Origin: Chloroflexota bacterium
Lineage (GTDB): Bacteria; Chloroflexota; Dehalococcoidia; DSTF01; RBG-16-68-14
DNA: 37,836 nt
Reading direction: 5' to 3'
NCBI GenBank assembly: GCA_022562155.1
Contig: JADFPV010000022.1
Coordinates: 1 to 37,836, forward strand
Below are positions 1-8,223 of the stretch, piece after piece. The notes below the pieces were generated by a model. It saw only the letters and a program-made list of their open reading frames with translations, was not told the DNA's origin and did not search any database. A program made the translations under genes and the position numbers. Each line of letters begins with the position of its first letter. Within the stretch, counting starts at the first letter, position 1.

Positions 1-420
1 TTGGCGTGCGGCCTCACCGGCTCGCTCCTGACGCGCAACCGTCAGTTCTGCTGCCACCGGCACCTGATCGCGCGCGAACTCGAGCAGACCCAGAGGTCCG
101 AAGACTGAGTGATAGAGGCCGCTCTCCTCTAGCTCCCGCTCCAGGGCTGCAAGCTCCTCCTTGTTCTGGCCGATGAACAGCTCGCGTATGTCATCGCCGG
201 AAAAGAGCGCAAGGACAGGCTCGCCGCCGAACTGTTTCTCATAGCGGACGTTCTCAAGGTACGTTTCGGAGTTGGAAGGGACAATAGTGTCCAGGCTGGT
301 CTTGAACTCCAGTCGTGGAATGCCGAATGCAAGGCCTACCGTGGCTGCTACGGCAAGTACAAGGAGCCAGACGTGCCACCTCTTGATGGCGTTCGCGGAG
401 AAGTTCCAGAACGCATTCAT
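1..420 (-). CDS. RND/MMPL-family transporter, N-terminal part (runs off left edge)
   Basis: Reading the minus strand from an ATG at 420 gives 140 uninterrupted codons to the window edge. The protein opens with a short cytoplasmic stretch (MNAFWNFSANAIKRWHVW), one hydrophobic helix at about residues 18-33 (LLVLAVAATVGLAFG), then a soluble stretch with F-K-T-S-L-D-T-I-V-P and a conserved-looking G-G-E-P-V-L-A-L-F segment. This layout, a first membrane helix followed by a periplasmic loop, matches the start of RND-superfamily exporters of the MMPL/hopanoid-transporter kind, which use the proton gradient to move lipids or hydrophobic compounds. Only the first helix and part of the porter domain are visible, so the substrate cannot be guessed. 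A TATGCT box at 475-480 could be its promoter. It is divergent from the CADD gene. Family call is fairly firm, subtype open. Confidence 0.72.
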   Translation of the reverse strand, partial: MNAFWNFSANAIKRWHVWLLVLAVAATVGLAFGIPRLEFKTSLDTIVPSNSETYLENVRYEKQFGGEPVLALFSGDDIRELFIGQNKEELAALERELEESGLYHSVFGPLGLLEFARDQVPVAAELTVARQERAGEAARQ

Positions 421-526
421 CACGGGTACATCCAGTAGAATCTCCCCGAAACTACGAGGCACTCGCTCGCGCCCAGCATACCACCCCCATCCGCCGAGTC
501 AATGTGGAGATACTTCACAGAAGTCC

Positions 527-555
527 TTCACCGTAGGAGGTAGATTGTGTATATT
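527..555 (+). promoter_or_regulatory. Sigma70-like promoter of the CADD-MBL operon
   Basis: TTCACC (527-532) and TATATT (550-555) are separated by exactly 17 bases, and a strong GAGGAGG ribosome-binding site follows just before the ATG at 591. This is the best -35/-10 pair in the 170-base divergent gap 421-590. The rest of the gap holds the upstream region of the MMPL gene and nothing else recognisable. Confidence 0.5.
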
Positions 556-590
556 CCAGCTTCGAGACGTTTTCTGAGGAGGAGTGTCGC

Positions 591-1286
591 ATGACCCAAA
601 CACAGACCTCGATCGCAGACGAGGTTGACCGCATGATCGAAGAGCGCAGCCTGCTAAAGCATCCCTTCTACCAGGCCTGGCAGCGCGGCGAACTCACGCT
701 AGACGCGCTTCGCCATTATGCCGCTCAGTACTACCACCACGTACTGGCGTTCCCGCAGTACGTCAGCGCTGCGCACGCCAACTGCCCCGACCAGAAAGAC
801 CGCCAGGAAGTGTTGGAGAACCTCATCGAGGAAGAGCGTGGGGAGGAGAACCACCCGGAGTTGTGGCTGCGCTTCAGCGACGCCCTCCAGATGCCTCGCG
901 CGTCTGTCGAGCACGCGGAGCTGCTGCCTCAGAGCAGGGCCCTCGTTGACACGTTCAAGGACGCGACGAAGAACGGTTCGTTCGCACAGGCCGCCACGGC
1001 CCTCTACTGTTACGAATCGCAAGTGCCGGAAGTCGCCAGGACGAAGATCGCGGGCCTGAAAGAGTTCTACGGCATCAGTGACCAGCGTGGCCTCCAGTTC
1101 TTCGACGTGCACATTGAGGCGGACGAGTGGCACGCGGAGGTCGGCCGGAAGTTCGTCAACCGCTACGGCAACGATCCGAGCGAGCGCGAGGGCGTACTCG
1201 CGACAGCCAGACGCTGCCTCGATGCCCTCTGGTCGTTCCTCGATGGCGTCTACGAGACTTCGGTTGCGCCGGAGACTGCTGGGTGA
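591..1286 (+). CDS. CADD-family diiron-type protein, candidate self-sacrificing p-aminobenzoate synthase
   Basis: 231 residues of the TenA/PqqC heme-oxygenase-like fold. The metal ligands of chlamydial CADD are all present and carry the same residue numbers: E81, H88, E142, H174, D178, H181. Also present are Y27 and Y43 and K152, the residues reported for CADD as the tyrosine that is consumed to make the ring of p-aminobenzoate and the lysine that supplies its amino group. Known of the family: CADD replaces PabABC in Chlamydia by cutting pABA out of its own chain, using O2 and a dinuclear metal centre. Inferred here: this enzyme feeds folate synthesis in the same way. A strong GAGGAGG site precedes the ATG, and the stop overlaps the GTG of the next gene, so the two are translationally coupled. 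Alternatives are a TenA-like thiaminase or a related fatty-acid oxidase, but these would not need Y27 and K152. Confidence 0.85.
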   Translation: MTQTQTSIADEVDRMIEERSLLKHPFYQAWQRGELTLDALRHYAAQYYHHVLAFPQYVSAAHANCPDQKDRQEVLENLIEEERGEENHPELWLRFSDALQMPRASVEHAELLPQSRALVDTFKDATKNGSFAQAATALYCYESQVPEVARTKIAGLKEFYGISDQRGLQFFDVHIEADEWHAEVGRKFVNRYGNDPSEREGVLATARRCLDALWSFLDGVYETSVAPETAG

Positions 1287-2017
1287 GCAACCCTCTGGAC
1301 CTGCTCTTCTTGGGGTCTGGAAACGCGTTCGCGTCAGGGAGGTACTGGAGCAGTTTCCTTCTCAACGGGCGTTACCTGTTCGATGCATCGCCCGTAGCGC
1401 TACCGCATCTCAAACAAAGCGGTGTTCAGCTGGAAGAGATCGAATCGATCTTCATCAGTCACTTTCACGCCGACCATTTTTTCGGCTTGCCGTTCCTTCT
1501 GCTCGAGTACGCGGAGCATACGGTACGGACAAAGGAACTCAAGATCGTCGGGCCGCCCACGATCGAAGAACGTCTTCGCACCATCACCGAAGCCGGGTTC
1601 CCGAACATCTTTCAGAAGAAGCGACGCTACACCGAGACGTACGTTGAACTCAAAGACGGCTTCGAGGGCGAAGTCGACGGGCTTAAATATGTAGCGCGAT
1701 CCGTCACCCACGTCCCGGACTTCGGCTGCTTTGGCTTTCGTGTCGAAACAGGGGGTCGTACGCTTGCCTACTCGGGCGACAGCGTCTTGTGTGATGCGCT
1801 GTTCGAGCTCGCCGATGGGACAGATGTGTTCGTCGTCGAGTGCTCCTGCTGGGAAGGAGGCTGTGGCCCGCATCTTGGGCCGGACGACATCCGGGAGTTG
1901 CGGCGCAGACTCGGCCCGAAGCCAACGTTCATCCTCACGCATCTCGATGTCGGCTACCAAGACCTCGGCATCGAAAACACACTCGTCGCCGACGATTTCG
2001 CGCGTTTCAGCCTCTAG
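1283..2017 (+). CDS. Metallo-beta-lactamase-fold hydrolase (RNase Z-like)
   Basis: 244 residues from a GTG that overlaps the CADD stop codon by four bases (GTGA); the open frame extends further upstream but only inside CADD. Zinc ligands of the MBL fold are clear: H60-x-H62-x-D64-H65 (HFHADH), a later THVPD histidine, a GDS aspartate (YSGDS) and a C-terminal LTHLD histidine. The start L-D-L-L-F-L-G-S-G-N-A-F is typical of the RNase Z/ElaC-like branch, whose members cut phosphodiester or related bonds. There is no clear exosite insertion for tRNA binding, so a tRNA 3' processing role is uncertain. Coupling to CADD suggests a role near pABA or folate chemistry, but that is only context. Confidence 0.8.
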   Translation: MSNPLDLLFLGSGNAFASGRYWSSFLLNGRYLFDASPVALPHLKQSGVQLEEIESIFISHFHADHFFGLPFLLLEYAEHTVRTKELKIVGPPTIEERLRTITEAGFPNIFQKKRRYTETYVELKDGFEGEVDGLKYVARSVTHVPDFGCFGFRVETGGRTLAYSGDSVLCDALFELADGTDVFVVECSCWEGGCGPHLGPDDIRELRRRLGPKPTFILTHLDVGYQDLGIENTLVADDFARFSL

Positions 2018-2048
2018 CCATAACGACTTGCGACTTCGGTAGCGCCTG

Positions 2049-2082
2049 GTTTACGCTGGGAGTCTCTCCCAACATGGTAAAC
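2049..2082. terminator. Nested inverted repeat between the MBL and PAP2 genes
   Basis: An outer dyad GTTTAC (2049-2054) / GTAAAC (2077-2082) encloses an inner stem TGGGAG-TCT-CTCCCA (2057-2071). It lies 32 bases after the MBL gene and about 30 before the next ATG. There is no T-run, so it may be a weak terminator or an operator for the PAP2 gene. Confidence 0.4.
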
Positions 2083-2111
2083 TGGGAGAATACGGCGAGC
2101 GGAGGCTCTCC

Positions 2112-2990
2112 ATGGAGATACTTTGGGGCGCGTTCTCGACAACAGCACTGAGCGTGTTCTCAATCGATGCTTCGTTCCTCTCAGCTGCTCGTTGGCCGCT
2201 GGTTGGCATCGGGCTGATTATCTTCATCCTTCTCAATCGGTCTCGTACGTCATCTGCTGCGACGCTGCGTCAGCTCGCCGGCGAGGTGCTGATTGTTGTG
2301 TCCGCCTACTTCGCCTACTTCACGGTACGCGGCCTTGTTGAGACGCGCGAGGCGCAGGCATTTCATCGCGCGATCGACATCATCGAGTTGGAGCAGGCGC
2401 TCGGGATCTTCTGGGAGCCGGGCCTGCAAAGCTACATCCTGCGCTTCGATTGGTTGGTGAACCTGGCGAACTGGACTTACATCTGGGGCCACTGGCCGGT
2501 GATCGTGTTTGCTGCCATCTGGCTCTTTCTACTTCATCGAGAGGTGTACTCCGTGTATCGGAACGCCTTTCTCATCTCCGGCGCCATTGGTCTGATCATT
2601 TTCTTCATGCTTCCTGTCGCGCCGCCCCGGTTCATGGACGCGTGGGGCTTCGTCGATACGGTGACCGAGCGTTCTCAGGCGTACAGAGTCCTCCAGCCGC
2701 CGGCCTTCGTGAACCAGTATGCTGCCATGCCAAGCCTCCACTTCGGCTGGAACCTGCTCGTGGGCATCGCGATCTACCGCCACGGAAAGAGCCTCCTCTT
2801 CAAAGTGATCGGCATCGCGCTCCCGGTGGTCATGTTCGCCAGCATCGTGCTGACCGCGAACCACTACATCATCGATGGGCTCGCGGGCGGGATGTTGGCG
2901 ATCCTCGGCCTCGCGGGCGCGGCGGCGATTCATCAGTACCTGAACAGGCGCTCGGAAGAGTCTGGCACATTAGCCAGCCAGCACACGTAG
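2112..2990 (+). CDS. PAP2-superfamily membrane phosphatase/transferase
   Basis: 292 residues with about six hydrophobic helices. The PAP2 signature is visible as M-P-S-L-H-F (near residue 202, with the active-site histidine) and A-N-H-Y-I-I-D-G (near residue 252, with the nucleophilic histidine). The long N-terminal half and the Y-A-A-M-P-S-L-H-F form resemble the PAP2_3 branch related to inositol phosphorylceramide synthases rather than the short PgpB type. Such proteins dephosphorylate or transfer lipid phosphates at the outer face of the membrane. GGAGG at 2101-2105 fits the ATG at 2112. The gene stands alone, with no lipid gene beside it. Confidence 0.82.
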   Translation: MEILWGAFSTTALSVFSIDASFLSAARWPLVGIGLIIFILLNRSRTSSAATLRQLAGEVLIVVSAYFAYFTVRGLVETREAQAFHRAIDIIELEQALGIFWEPGLQSYILRFDWLVNLANWTYIWGHWPVIVFAAIWLFLLHREVYSVYRNAFLISGAIGLIIFFMLPVAPPRFMDAWGFVDTVTERSQAYRVLQPPAFVNQYAAMPSLHFGWNLLVGIAIYRHGKSLLFKVIGIALPVVMFASIVLTANHYIIDGLAGGMLAILGLAGAAAIHQYLNRRSEESGTLASQHT

Positions 2991-3136
2991 TCTTCAGCCT
3001 TCAGCGGCTAACTACGACCAAGCCGGCGATCTTCCGCAAGCGGTCCGTCTGGGGCTGTTCTGGCTCATGGTAGCCCCTTCGATCGCCCTTCTGGCTCCGC
3101 GGCCAAGCGCGGTATCGTATCTGCGGGGGCGGGGAG

Positions 3137-3166
3137 TTGAATATCGACACCAGACACTGCTAGAAT
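3137..3166 (+). promoter_or_regulatory. Promoter of the nuoI-nuoG operon
   Basis: TTGAAT (3137-3142) and TAGAAT (3161-3166) with an 18-base spacer, about 55 bases before the GTG start of nuoI, with GAAGGAG at 3208-3214 as ribosome-binding site. The rest of the gap 2991-3136 shows no gene and no clear repeat. Confidence 0.5.
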
Positions 3167-3220
3167 CCAGAGAGTTTGTGAAACTATTCTCCAGCGCTGC
3201 GTTGGACGAAGGAGTACCGC

Positions 3221-3697
3221 GTGTACGGTCTCGGAATGCTCAAAGGCCTGATGGTGACGTTCAAGCACATCTTCAAGCCCCCTACCACCATCCAGTACCC
3301 GGAGGAAGTGCGACCGATTCCTTCTCGCGCCAGGACCAACCTCATTTGGTTCGAGGAGCGATGTACCGGCTGCTCCACCTGCGCTCAGGCTTGTCCTGAC
3401 GGCTGCATCCTAGTGGCCACGTCTCCCGCTGAGGGCGGTGAGTTCAACGTCGACCGCTATGAGATCGACTTCCGCATCTGTATGTACTGCGGACTCTGCA
3501 CAGAGGCCTGTCCCTATAACGCTATCCAAGCCGGCGGTACCTACAAGGACGTCACCGACGATTTCGAGTCCATGTACCGCGACAAGCACGCCCTGACCAA
3601 GTTCGCGCATGACTACCTAAAGGAAAACGACTTCATGTATCCCCACGGCCAGCGGGCTCCCAAGGAAACGATCGAACTGATCGAGCGCGAGGGCTAG
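3221..3697 (+). CDS. nuoI: NADH-quinone oxidoreductase subunit I (two [4Fe-4S] ferredoxin)
   Basis: 158 residues from a GTG with GAAGGAG six bases upstream. Two classical C-x2-C-x2-C-x3-C-P motifs (CTGCSTCAQACP and CMYCGLCTEACP) bind the two [4Fe-4S] clusters that carry electrons through the peripheral arm of complex I. The N-terminal hydrophobic/amphipathic stretch (L-K-G-L-M-V-T-F-K-H-I-F) is the usual NuoI membrane-contact helix. The gene is followed after 17 bases by the NuoG homologue. No other nuo genes are present here, which is unusual because nuoI normally sits between nuoH and nuoJ. It may be a second copy serving a special electron-input module. Confidence 0.9.
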   Translation: MYGLGMLKGLMVTFKHIFKPPTTIQYPEEVRPIPSRARTNLIWFEERCTGCSTCAQACPDGCILVATSPAEGGEFNVDRYEIDFRICMYCGLCTEACPYNAIQAGGTYKDVTDDFESMYRDKHALTKFAHDYLKENDFMYPHGQRAPKETIELIEREG

Positions 3698-3714
3698 GGG
3701 GAGTCCCCGAGAGC

Positions 3715-6384
3715 GTGGCTAAACTCACCATCGACGGCCGCGAGATTGAGGCGCCGGACGGCGCACCGCTCGTTGAGGTCATCAAAGAGAACGGCATCTA
3801 CGTCCCCAATCTCTGCTACATCGATGGCCTGCCTCCGTACGCCGGCTGTCGCACCTGCCTCGTCGAGATCGAAGGCGCTCGCGGTGGCCTCCAGCTGTCC
3901 TGCACATCGACCGTTCGCGACGAGATGGTAGTCCGCACCGATACGGCCGAGGTCAAACAGGCGCGACAGTACGTTCTCTCGCTCATCGATGCCAACCACT
4001 CGGACCGCTGCCTGACGTGCCACCGGCGCGTGAAGTGTATGCCCGGCGACGTCTGCCTGCGCGACGACGTTGTCACGCACCGCTGTTTGACCTGCTCGAA
4101 GAACTACCGCTGCGAGTTGCAGACCACCAACGACCTGCTCGACATGGGCGTTGACAACGTCGAGCCCTGGGAGGGTGAGGACCGCACCTACTATCAGTGG
4201 GAGCAGCCGGAGCCCGACCGTGCGAACCCATTTCTCGAGTTCGACCCGCAGATGTGTATCATCTGCACGCGTTGCGTACGCGCCTGCGACGACCTGCGCC
4301 ACACCGGCGCGATCACGCTGGCGGGACGCGGCTTTTCGACACGCATCGCCTTCGGTGCGGGAGGCCCGATCGACGAGTCGAACTGCGACTTCTGTGGGTC
4401 GTGCATCGATGTCTGCCCGACGGCCACGCTGATGGAGAAGCCGAACAAATGGCTCGCCAGGACTGAAGATTGGGTGTCGACCACCTGCACGTCCTGCAGC
4501 GTGGGCTGCACCATCAGCGTCGGCACGCGCGGAGGCAAGCCCGTCATCGTCAAACCGGATACGATAAACCCCTTCAGCGACGACCAGATTTGCGTGCGTG
4601 GACGGTTCCACTACGACGCGATCAAACCCAAAGAGCGGCTCAGCAAGCACCTCGTTCGTGAGGGTGATACTCTCCAGCCGTCCCCGCTGGACGCTGCGCT
4701 AGACATTGTGGCTGACCGTCTCGCCGGAATTCGCGAGCAGCACGGCGCGGCCTCCATAGCCTTCCTCGGCTCTCCGTTCGCGACGAATGAAGAGAACTAC
4801 CTGGTGCGCAAGCTGGCCGGCGTTGTCGGAACACCGAACATCGACTTCACTGTGGGGCCGGTCAACCAGGCCGCTGCCCATGCTGCGCAGGCCGCGTTCG
4901 GCGTCGACCGTCTGCCGGCCGACCTCACGGACATTCCTACCAAGGCCAAGACGATCCTCGTGGTTGCCGACGACCTGGAGGAAACACACAACGTCGCCGC
5001 GCTGCGTATCAAAGACGCCATCGATCCGAGGAAGCTCCCGGCTCGTGAGCCGGCGCGCCTCATCGTCATTTCGTCACGTCGCGGGGAGCTATGCGATTTC
5101 GCTGAGCCGTACGGCGGCGTCTGGCTGCAGGCCGAGGCGGGCCAGGAAGCCGCCGTCGTTTCGGCGCTGGCCAAGCGAATTGTCGGCGACGAGAACGTCG
5201 CTGCCTCTGCCAAGTCCGCAGGTCTCGATGTCGACGCGCTTGCCGCCGGCCCCGATACGGTGACTGGTATCGAAAACTCCACGCTGGACAATGCGGCCGC
5301 GATCCTCAGCGAGGCCGCCGCGGATGCCGGCCAGACGATCGCCGTAGTCGTGGCGCCAAAGTCAGTAGGCGTCGCCCTCGCGGCGGAGACGACCAAAGCG
5401 GCGGCGAATGTCGCGTTACTCCTACGAGGGGCTTCGGCTGCCTCGTCGTTCTACCTGCTCCCAACCGAAGCGAACATCAACGGCGCTCGCGATATGGGTG
5501 TCGTGCCCGGCGAAGGAGGCCTCAATTTCATCGGTATCGTCGAAGCCGCCTCTGCCGGCGATATGAAGGCGCTGGTCGTGGCGGGTGACAATCCGCTCAT
5601 GTTCGCCCCTGGCCGAGCGAAGGTCGAGGAAGCGCTTGGCAGACTCGACCTGCTGGTCGTCATCGACCAGGTGCTCACCGACACCGCGAAGATGGCTCAC
5701 GTGGTGCTCGCCGATGTCCCGGCGATCTCGAAGGACGGGACCATCACCAGCGCCGACCGGCGAGTCTTGCGTCTGAAGGCCGCGCAGGCAGCGCAGGGCG
5801 AAGCGCAGCCGGCATGGGCAACGCTGAGCCAGCTAGGTCAGCGGCTTACATCGCGCCTCGGTGGCGGCGAGAGCTTCTCCTACGAGGAGGCCTCAGAGAT
5901 CACCGAGGAGATCACCAAGAGCGTCCCGGGCTACGATCGCTTCCACTTCCACGGCTACCTTGGCTGGGGCAAAGGCCGTGCCGTGGAGGACGGCCTGTCC
6001 GGCACGATCGCGCTGCAGCCGGTTGGCGAGCCTGCGAGCACTCCCCCTTCCAACGGCGACGTCGCGCTGCTAACGGGACGGACGCTGTTCACCAGCCTGG
6101 AAGCGGCCTCAATCCACTCCCCAGAGGCCGACAAGCTCCATCGGGAAGACGCCGTGCTCGTGAACCAGTACGACGCCGTGGAACTCGGCATCTCCGCTGG
6201 GGACGGCGTCGTGCTCAAGAACGGCTCCGCGGAGCTATCGCTCAAGGCCGCTCTCACCAACACCGTCCCACGCGGCTCGGTGTTTCTTTCGTCCTACTAC
6301 GACGGAGGTGTGGTGAACACGCTCCTGCCTTCCGAAAACGGTTCGACGGCTCCCGCTCGCGTCACAATCGCCAAGCAGTCCTGA
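3715..6384 (+). CDS. nuoG: NuoG-like NADH dehydrogenase subunit with duplicated His/Cys motif
   Basis: 889 residues, GTG start. In order: a [2Fe-2S] domain (C34, C45, C48, C63); a His-Cys3 site (H95, C99, C102, C108); an inserted second copy (H122, C124, C127, C133) plus an extra C114; two [4Fe-4S] motifs (C181-C184-C187-C191 and C224-C227-C230-C234); a molybdopterin-oxidoreductase-type domain with its own C258-C261-C265-C293 cluster; and a C-terminal dinucleotide-binding beta domain. Where formate dehydrogenases carry catalytic Cys/Sec this protein reads TVGPVNQAAAHAAQ, so it is probably an electron-transfer subunit rather than a formate dehydrogenase. It should act with NuoI as part of a complex I input module. 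NuoE and NuoF are not here, so the electron donor is unknown. Confidence 0.85.
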   Translation: MAKLTIDGREIEAPDGAPLVEVIKENGIYVPNLCYIDGLPPYAGCRTCLVEIEGARGGLQLSCTSTVRDEMVVRTDTAEVKQARQYVLSLIDANHSDRCLTCHRRVKCMPGDVCLRDDVVTHRCLTCSKNYRCELQTTNDLLDMGVDNVEPWEGEDRTYYQWEQPEPDRANPFLEFDPQMCIICTRCVRACDDLRHTGAITLAGRGFSTRIAFGAGGPIDESNCDFCGSCIDVCPTATLMEKPNKWLARTEDWVSTTCTSCSVGCTISVGTRGGKPVIVKPDTINPFSDDQICVRGRFHYDAIKPKERLSKHLVREGDTLQPSPLDAALDIVADRLAGIREQHGAASIAFLGSPFATNEENYLVRKLAGVVGTPNIDFTVGPVNQAAAHAAQAAFGVDRLPADLTDIPTKAKTILVVADDLEETHNVAALRIKDAIDPRKLPAREPARLIVISSRRGELCDFAEPYGGVWLQAEAGQEAAVVSALAKRIVGDENVAASAKSAGLDVDALAAGPDTVTGIENSTLDNAAAILSEAAADAGQTIAVVVAPKSVGVALAAETTKAAANVALLLRGASAASSFYLLPTEANINGARDMGVVPGEGGLNFIGIVEAASAGDMKALVVAGDNPLMFAPGRAKVEEALGRLDLLVVIDQVLTDTAKMAHVVLADVPAISKDGTITSADRRVLRLKAAQAAQGEAQPAWATLSQLGQRLTSRLGGGESFSYEEASEITEEITKSVPGYDRFHFHGYLGWGKGRAVEDGLSGTIALQPVGEPASTPPSNGDVALLTGRTLFTSLEAASIHSPEADKLHREDAVLVNQYDAVELGISAGDGVVLKNGSAELSLKAALTNTVPRGSVFLSSYYDGGVVNTLLPSENGSTAPARVTIAKQS

Positions 6385-6429
6385 GCTAGACCTGCCTCGC
6401 ACGGGGCCGTGGTATGCTCTAACACTGAG

Positions 6430-7080
6430 ATGCCCCGCATACCGCTCTTTCCGCTTAATCTCGTGCTGTTCCCGCGCCAAGGCCTGCCACTTCGCATCTT
6501 CGAGGAGCGCTACAAGCTCATGATCAACCGCTGCATCGACGAGAGCGCCCCGTTCGGCGTGGTGTTGATCAAGAGCGGCGACGAAGTGGGCGGCGAAGCG
6601 GAGCCGCACGACGTCGGCACGACGGCCCGCGTCGCGAAGGTCCAGCGCCTTCCAGACGGTCAGCTGAACCTGATCGCGCTTGGCCGCCGCCGCTTCCGTA
6701 TCCTCGTGCTCGATCGTAGCGAGGCCTACCTTAGCGCGGATGTGGAGTACCTCGAAGACACTGGCGCTGCCGACGAAAGCGCGGCAGAGCGGGCAGAGAA
6801 AGTCGCGCCGCTTTTCGCCGAGCACTTTCGCCTCGTCATGGCCATCAGCAGCCAATGGACCCGCGAGGTCAGCCTGCCCGGCGAACCCGCCCGCCTCGCC
6901 GACTATGTCGCCAGCCAGCTCGAAGCGCCGGTCGAGGTCAAGCAGCAGCTTCTCGAGACGCTCTCTGTCCCTGAACGCCTTACCCTCGTGAACGAGCTAC
7001 TCGGCGAATCGATTCGCAAGCTGACGGAACGCTGGGAAGAAAGCCGGCAACGGCGTTTCGCTGGTTCGGCTCTTAACTAG
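6430..7080 (+). CDS. LON peptidase substrate-binding (LON-N) domain protein
   Basis: 216 residues. It begins with M-P-R-I-P-L-F-P-L-N-L-V-L-F-P, the standard opening of the stand-alone LON substrate-binding family, followed by R-I-F-E-E-R-Y and a beta-rich core with G-R-R-R-F-R-I. There is no AAA or Ser-Lys protease part. I prefer the ATG at 6430 over a GTG at 6409 because the family starts at this motif and because a TATGCT box at 6413-6418 lies 11 bases before it, so the mRNA may be leaderless. The role of these short proteins is poorly known; they may bind unfolded proteins. Confidence 0.85.
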   Translation: MPRIPLFPLNLVLFPRQGLPLRIFEERYKLMINRCIDESAPFGVVLIKSGDEVGGEAEPHDVGTTARVAKVQRLPDGQLNLIALGRRRFRILVLDRSEAYLSADVEYLEDTGAADESAAERAEKVAPLFAEHFRLVMAISSQWTREVSLPGEPARLADYVASQLEAPVEVKQQLLETLSVPERLTLVNELLGESIRKLTERWEESRQRRFAGSALN

Positions 7081-7141
7081 CGCTCGACAAGTTCGGTTGA
7101 CGTTCTACCTGGCCGGTGTTACGCTTCCGGTCGCAAAACCG

Positions 7142-8185
7142 ATGAGACCGACGCGCTACGCCTTGCTGCCTATTGTATTGCTCATGCTCCTTGCCTTCGC
7201 TTGTAACGGAGGCGGCAACGAGGCACAGCCCGTGCCGACCACCGAGCAGCCGACCGCGACCTCGGTCCTAGGACCCGAACCTCAAACCCTGCTCCCATCC
7301 GGCTTCGTGCTCGACCAAGCGCTGGAAGTTTCTCTTGACGGCAGTGACGTCGGCCAGTTCATGGTGATTAGTCACACTATCAGGCAGGCGTTCTTCTGCG
7401 GTGAGCATGCACTTGCAACTTCTGTGGAGAAGACCGGGATCGTCTGTGAGGATGTAACACCTGCGCTCCCGCCGGCTAAGGAGCAATGTTCCACCAGTCC
7501 TCTCGATGAGATGGATCCGTCAGCTTGCATCTACCGCGTGGAGATCTTCGATTACGATCCCGCCTCTGGTTGGGTGAGCAGTTATGCCGGGGGAATGCAT
7601 CGCGCGGGCATCCAGTTGGGGATGGAGGCGCGCACGTTTCGGGTGGACGGGAACCGCGAGGTGCTGGTGCTTAGTGCCGGGTACTGCACAGGTATTGGGT
7701 CTGGGTGTGGGGACGTCCACGAAGTTTTGACTATGCAGAATAGCCAGGTCATCGTCGTCTACAGCGCATGGAAGGCGCAGCTAACGCTTGAGCGAGATTC
7801 CGCCACGTTCGACAACCCGGCGCTCTTCCGAAGCGACCCGTTCTGCTGTCCTAGTGGACGGCGCATCGAGACAGTTGGCCTGCGCGCAGCTACTGGAGAG
7901 CTCGCCGTCATCGAGTCGCGGCTGTTGGTCTGCGCCGAAGGTGTTCTTGCGTACGATCCGGGGGTGGGCTTCCCGCAGGACATCATCCAGCTAGCGTGTG
8001 AGACCGGTCATCCCGGCTCTGCGTATCTGATTAGTAGTGAGACGGTGGTTGAGCCCACTACCGTCGGCGGATTCGAGATGCTTCGCGAAGGTGATCGCAT
8101 CAGAGTCGAGTACGCGACGGATTGTGAAGAGGGAACATTCTACTGCGAGTTGGTCGCGACGAAGATCACACGCCTGGGTCCTTAG
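7142..8185 (+). CDS. Secreted lipoprotein of unknown function
   Basis: 347 residues from the ATG at 7142; the open frame starts 15 codons earlier, but the signal peptide clearly begins here. Residues 1-20 form a lipoprotein signal (M-R-P-T-R-Y then a long leucine-rich core) ending in L-A-F-A-C, with the cysteine as lipid anchor, then G-G-G-N and a Pro/Thr-rich linker. The mature part has about a dozen cysteines (pairs such as C-C-P-S and G-C-G-D), suggesting disulfides outside the membrane. I recognise no domain. It is followed by a convergent alcohol dehydrogenase. Confidence 0.65.
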   Translation: MRPTRYALLPIVLLMLLAFACNGGGNEAQPVPTTEQPTATSVLGPEPQTLLPSGFVLDQALEVSLDGSDVGQFMVISHTIRQAFFCGEHALATSVEKTGIVCEDVTPALPPAKEQCSTSPLDEMDPSACIYRVEIFDYDPASGWVSSYAGGMHRAGIQLGMEARTFRVDGNREVLVLSAGYCTGIGSGCGDVHEVLTMQNSQVIVVYSAWKAQLTLERDSATFDNPALFRSDPFCCPSGRRIETVGLRAATGELAVIESRLLVCAEGVLAYDPGVGFPQDIIQLACETGHPGSAYLISSETVVEPTTVGGFEMLREGDRIRVEYATDCEEGTFYCELVATKITRLGP

Positions 8186-8223
8186 GGGTATCGGTCCGCC
8201 GCGTGATCCTAAGAGCCTGCTCC

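Noticed and set aside
3715-6384. Formate dehydrogenase alpha subunit instead of NuoG
   Set aside because: The catalytic Cys/Sec position is lost, and the gene pairs with nuoI.
6409-6429. GTG at 6409 as start of the LON-domain gene
   Set aside because: It adds seven residues before the family's usual opening and lacks a ribosome-binding site.
8186-8223. CTTAGG/CCTAAG inverted repeat after the lipoprotein gene as a terminator
   Set aside because: The arms are only six bases with a spacer above 20, and no T-run follows.
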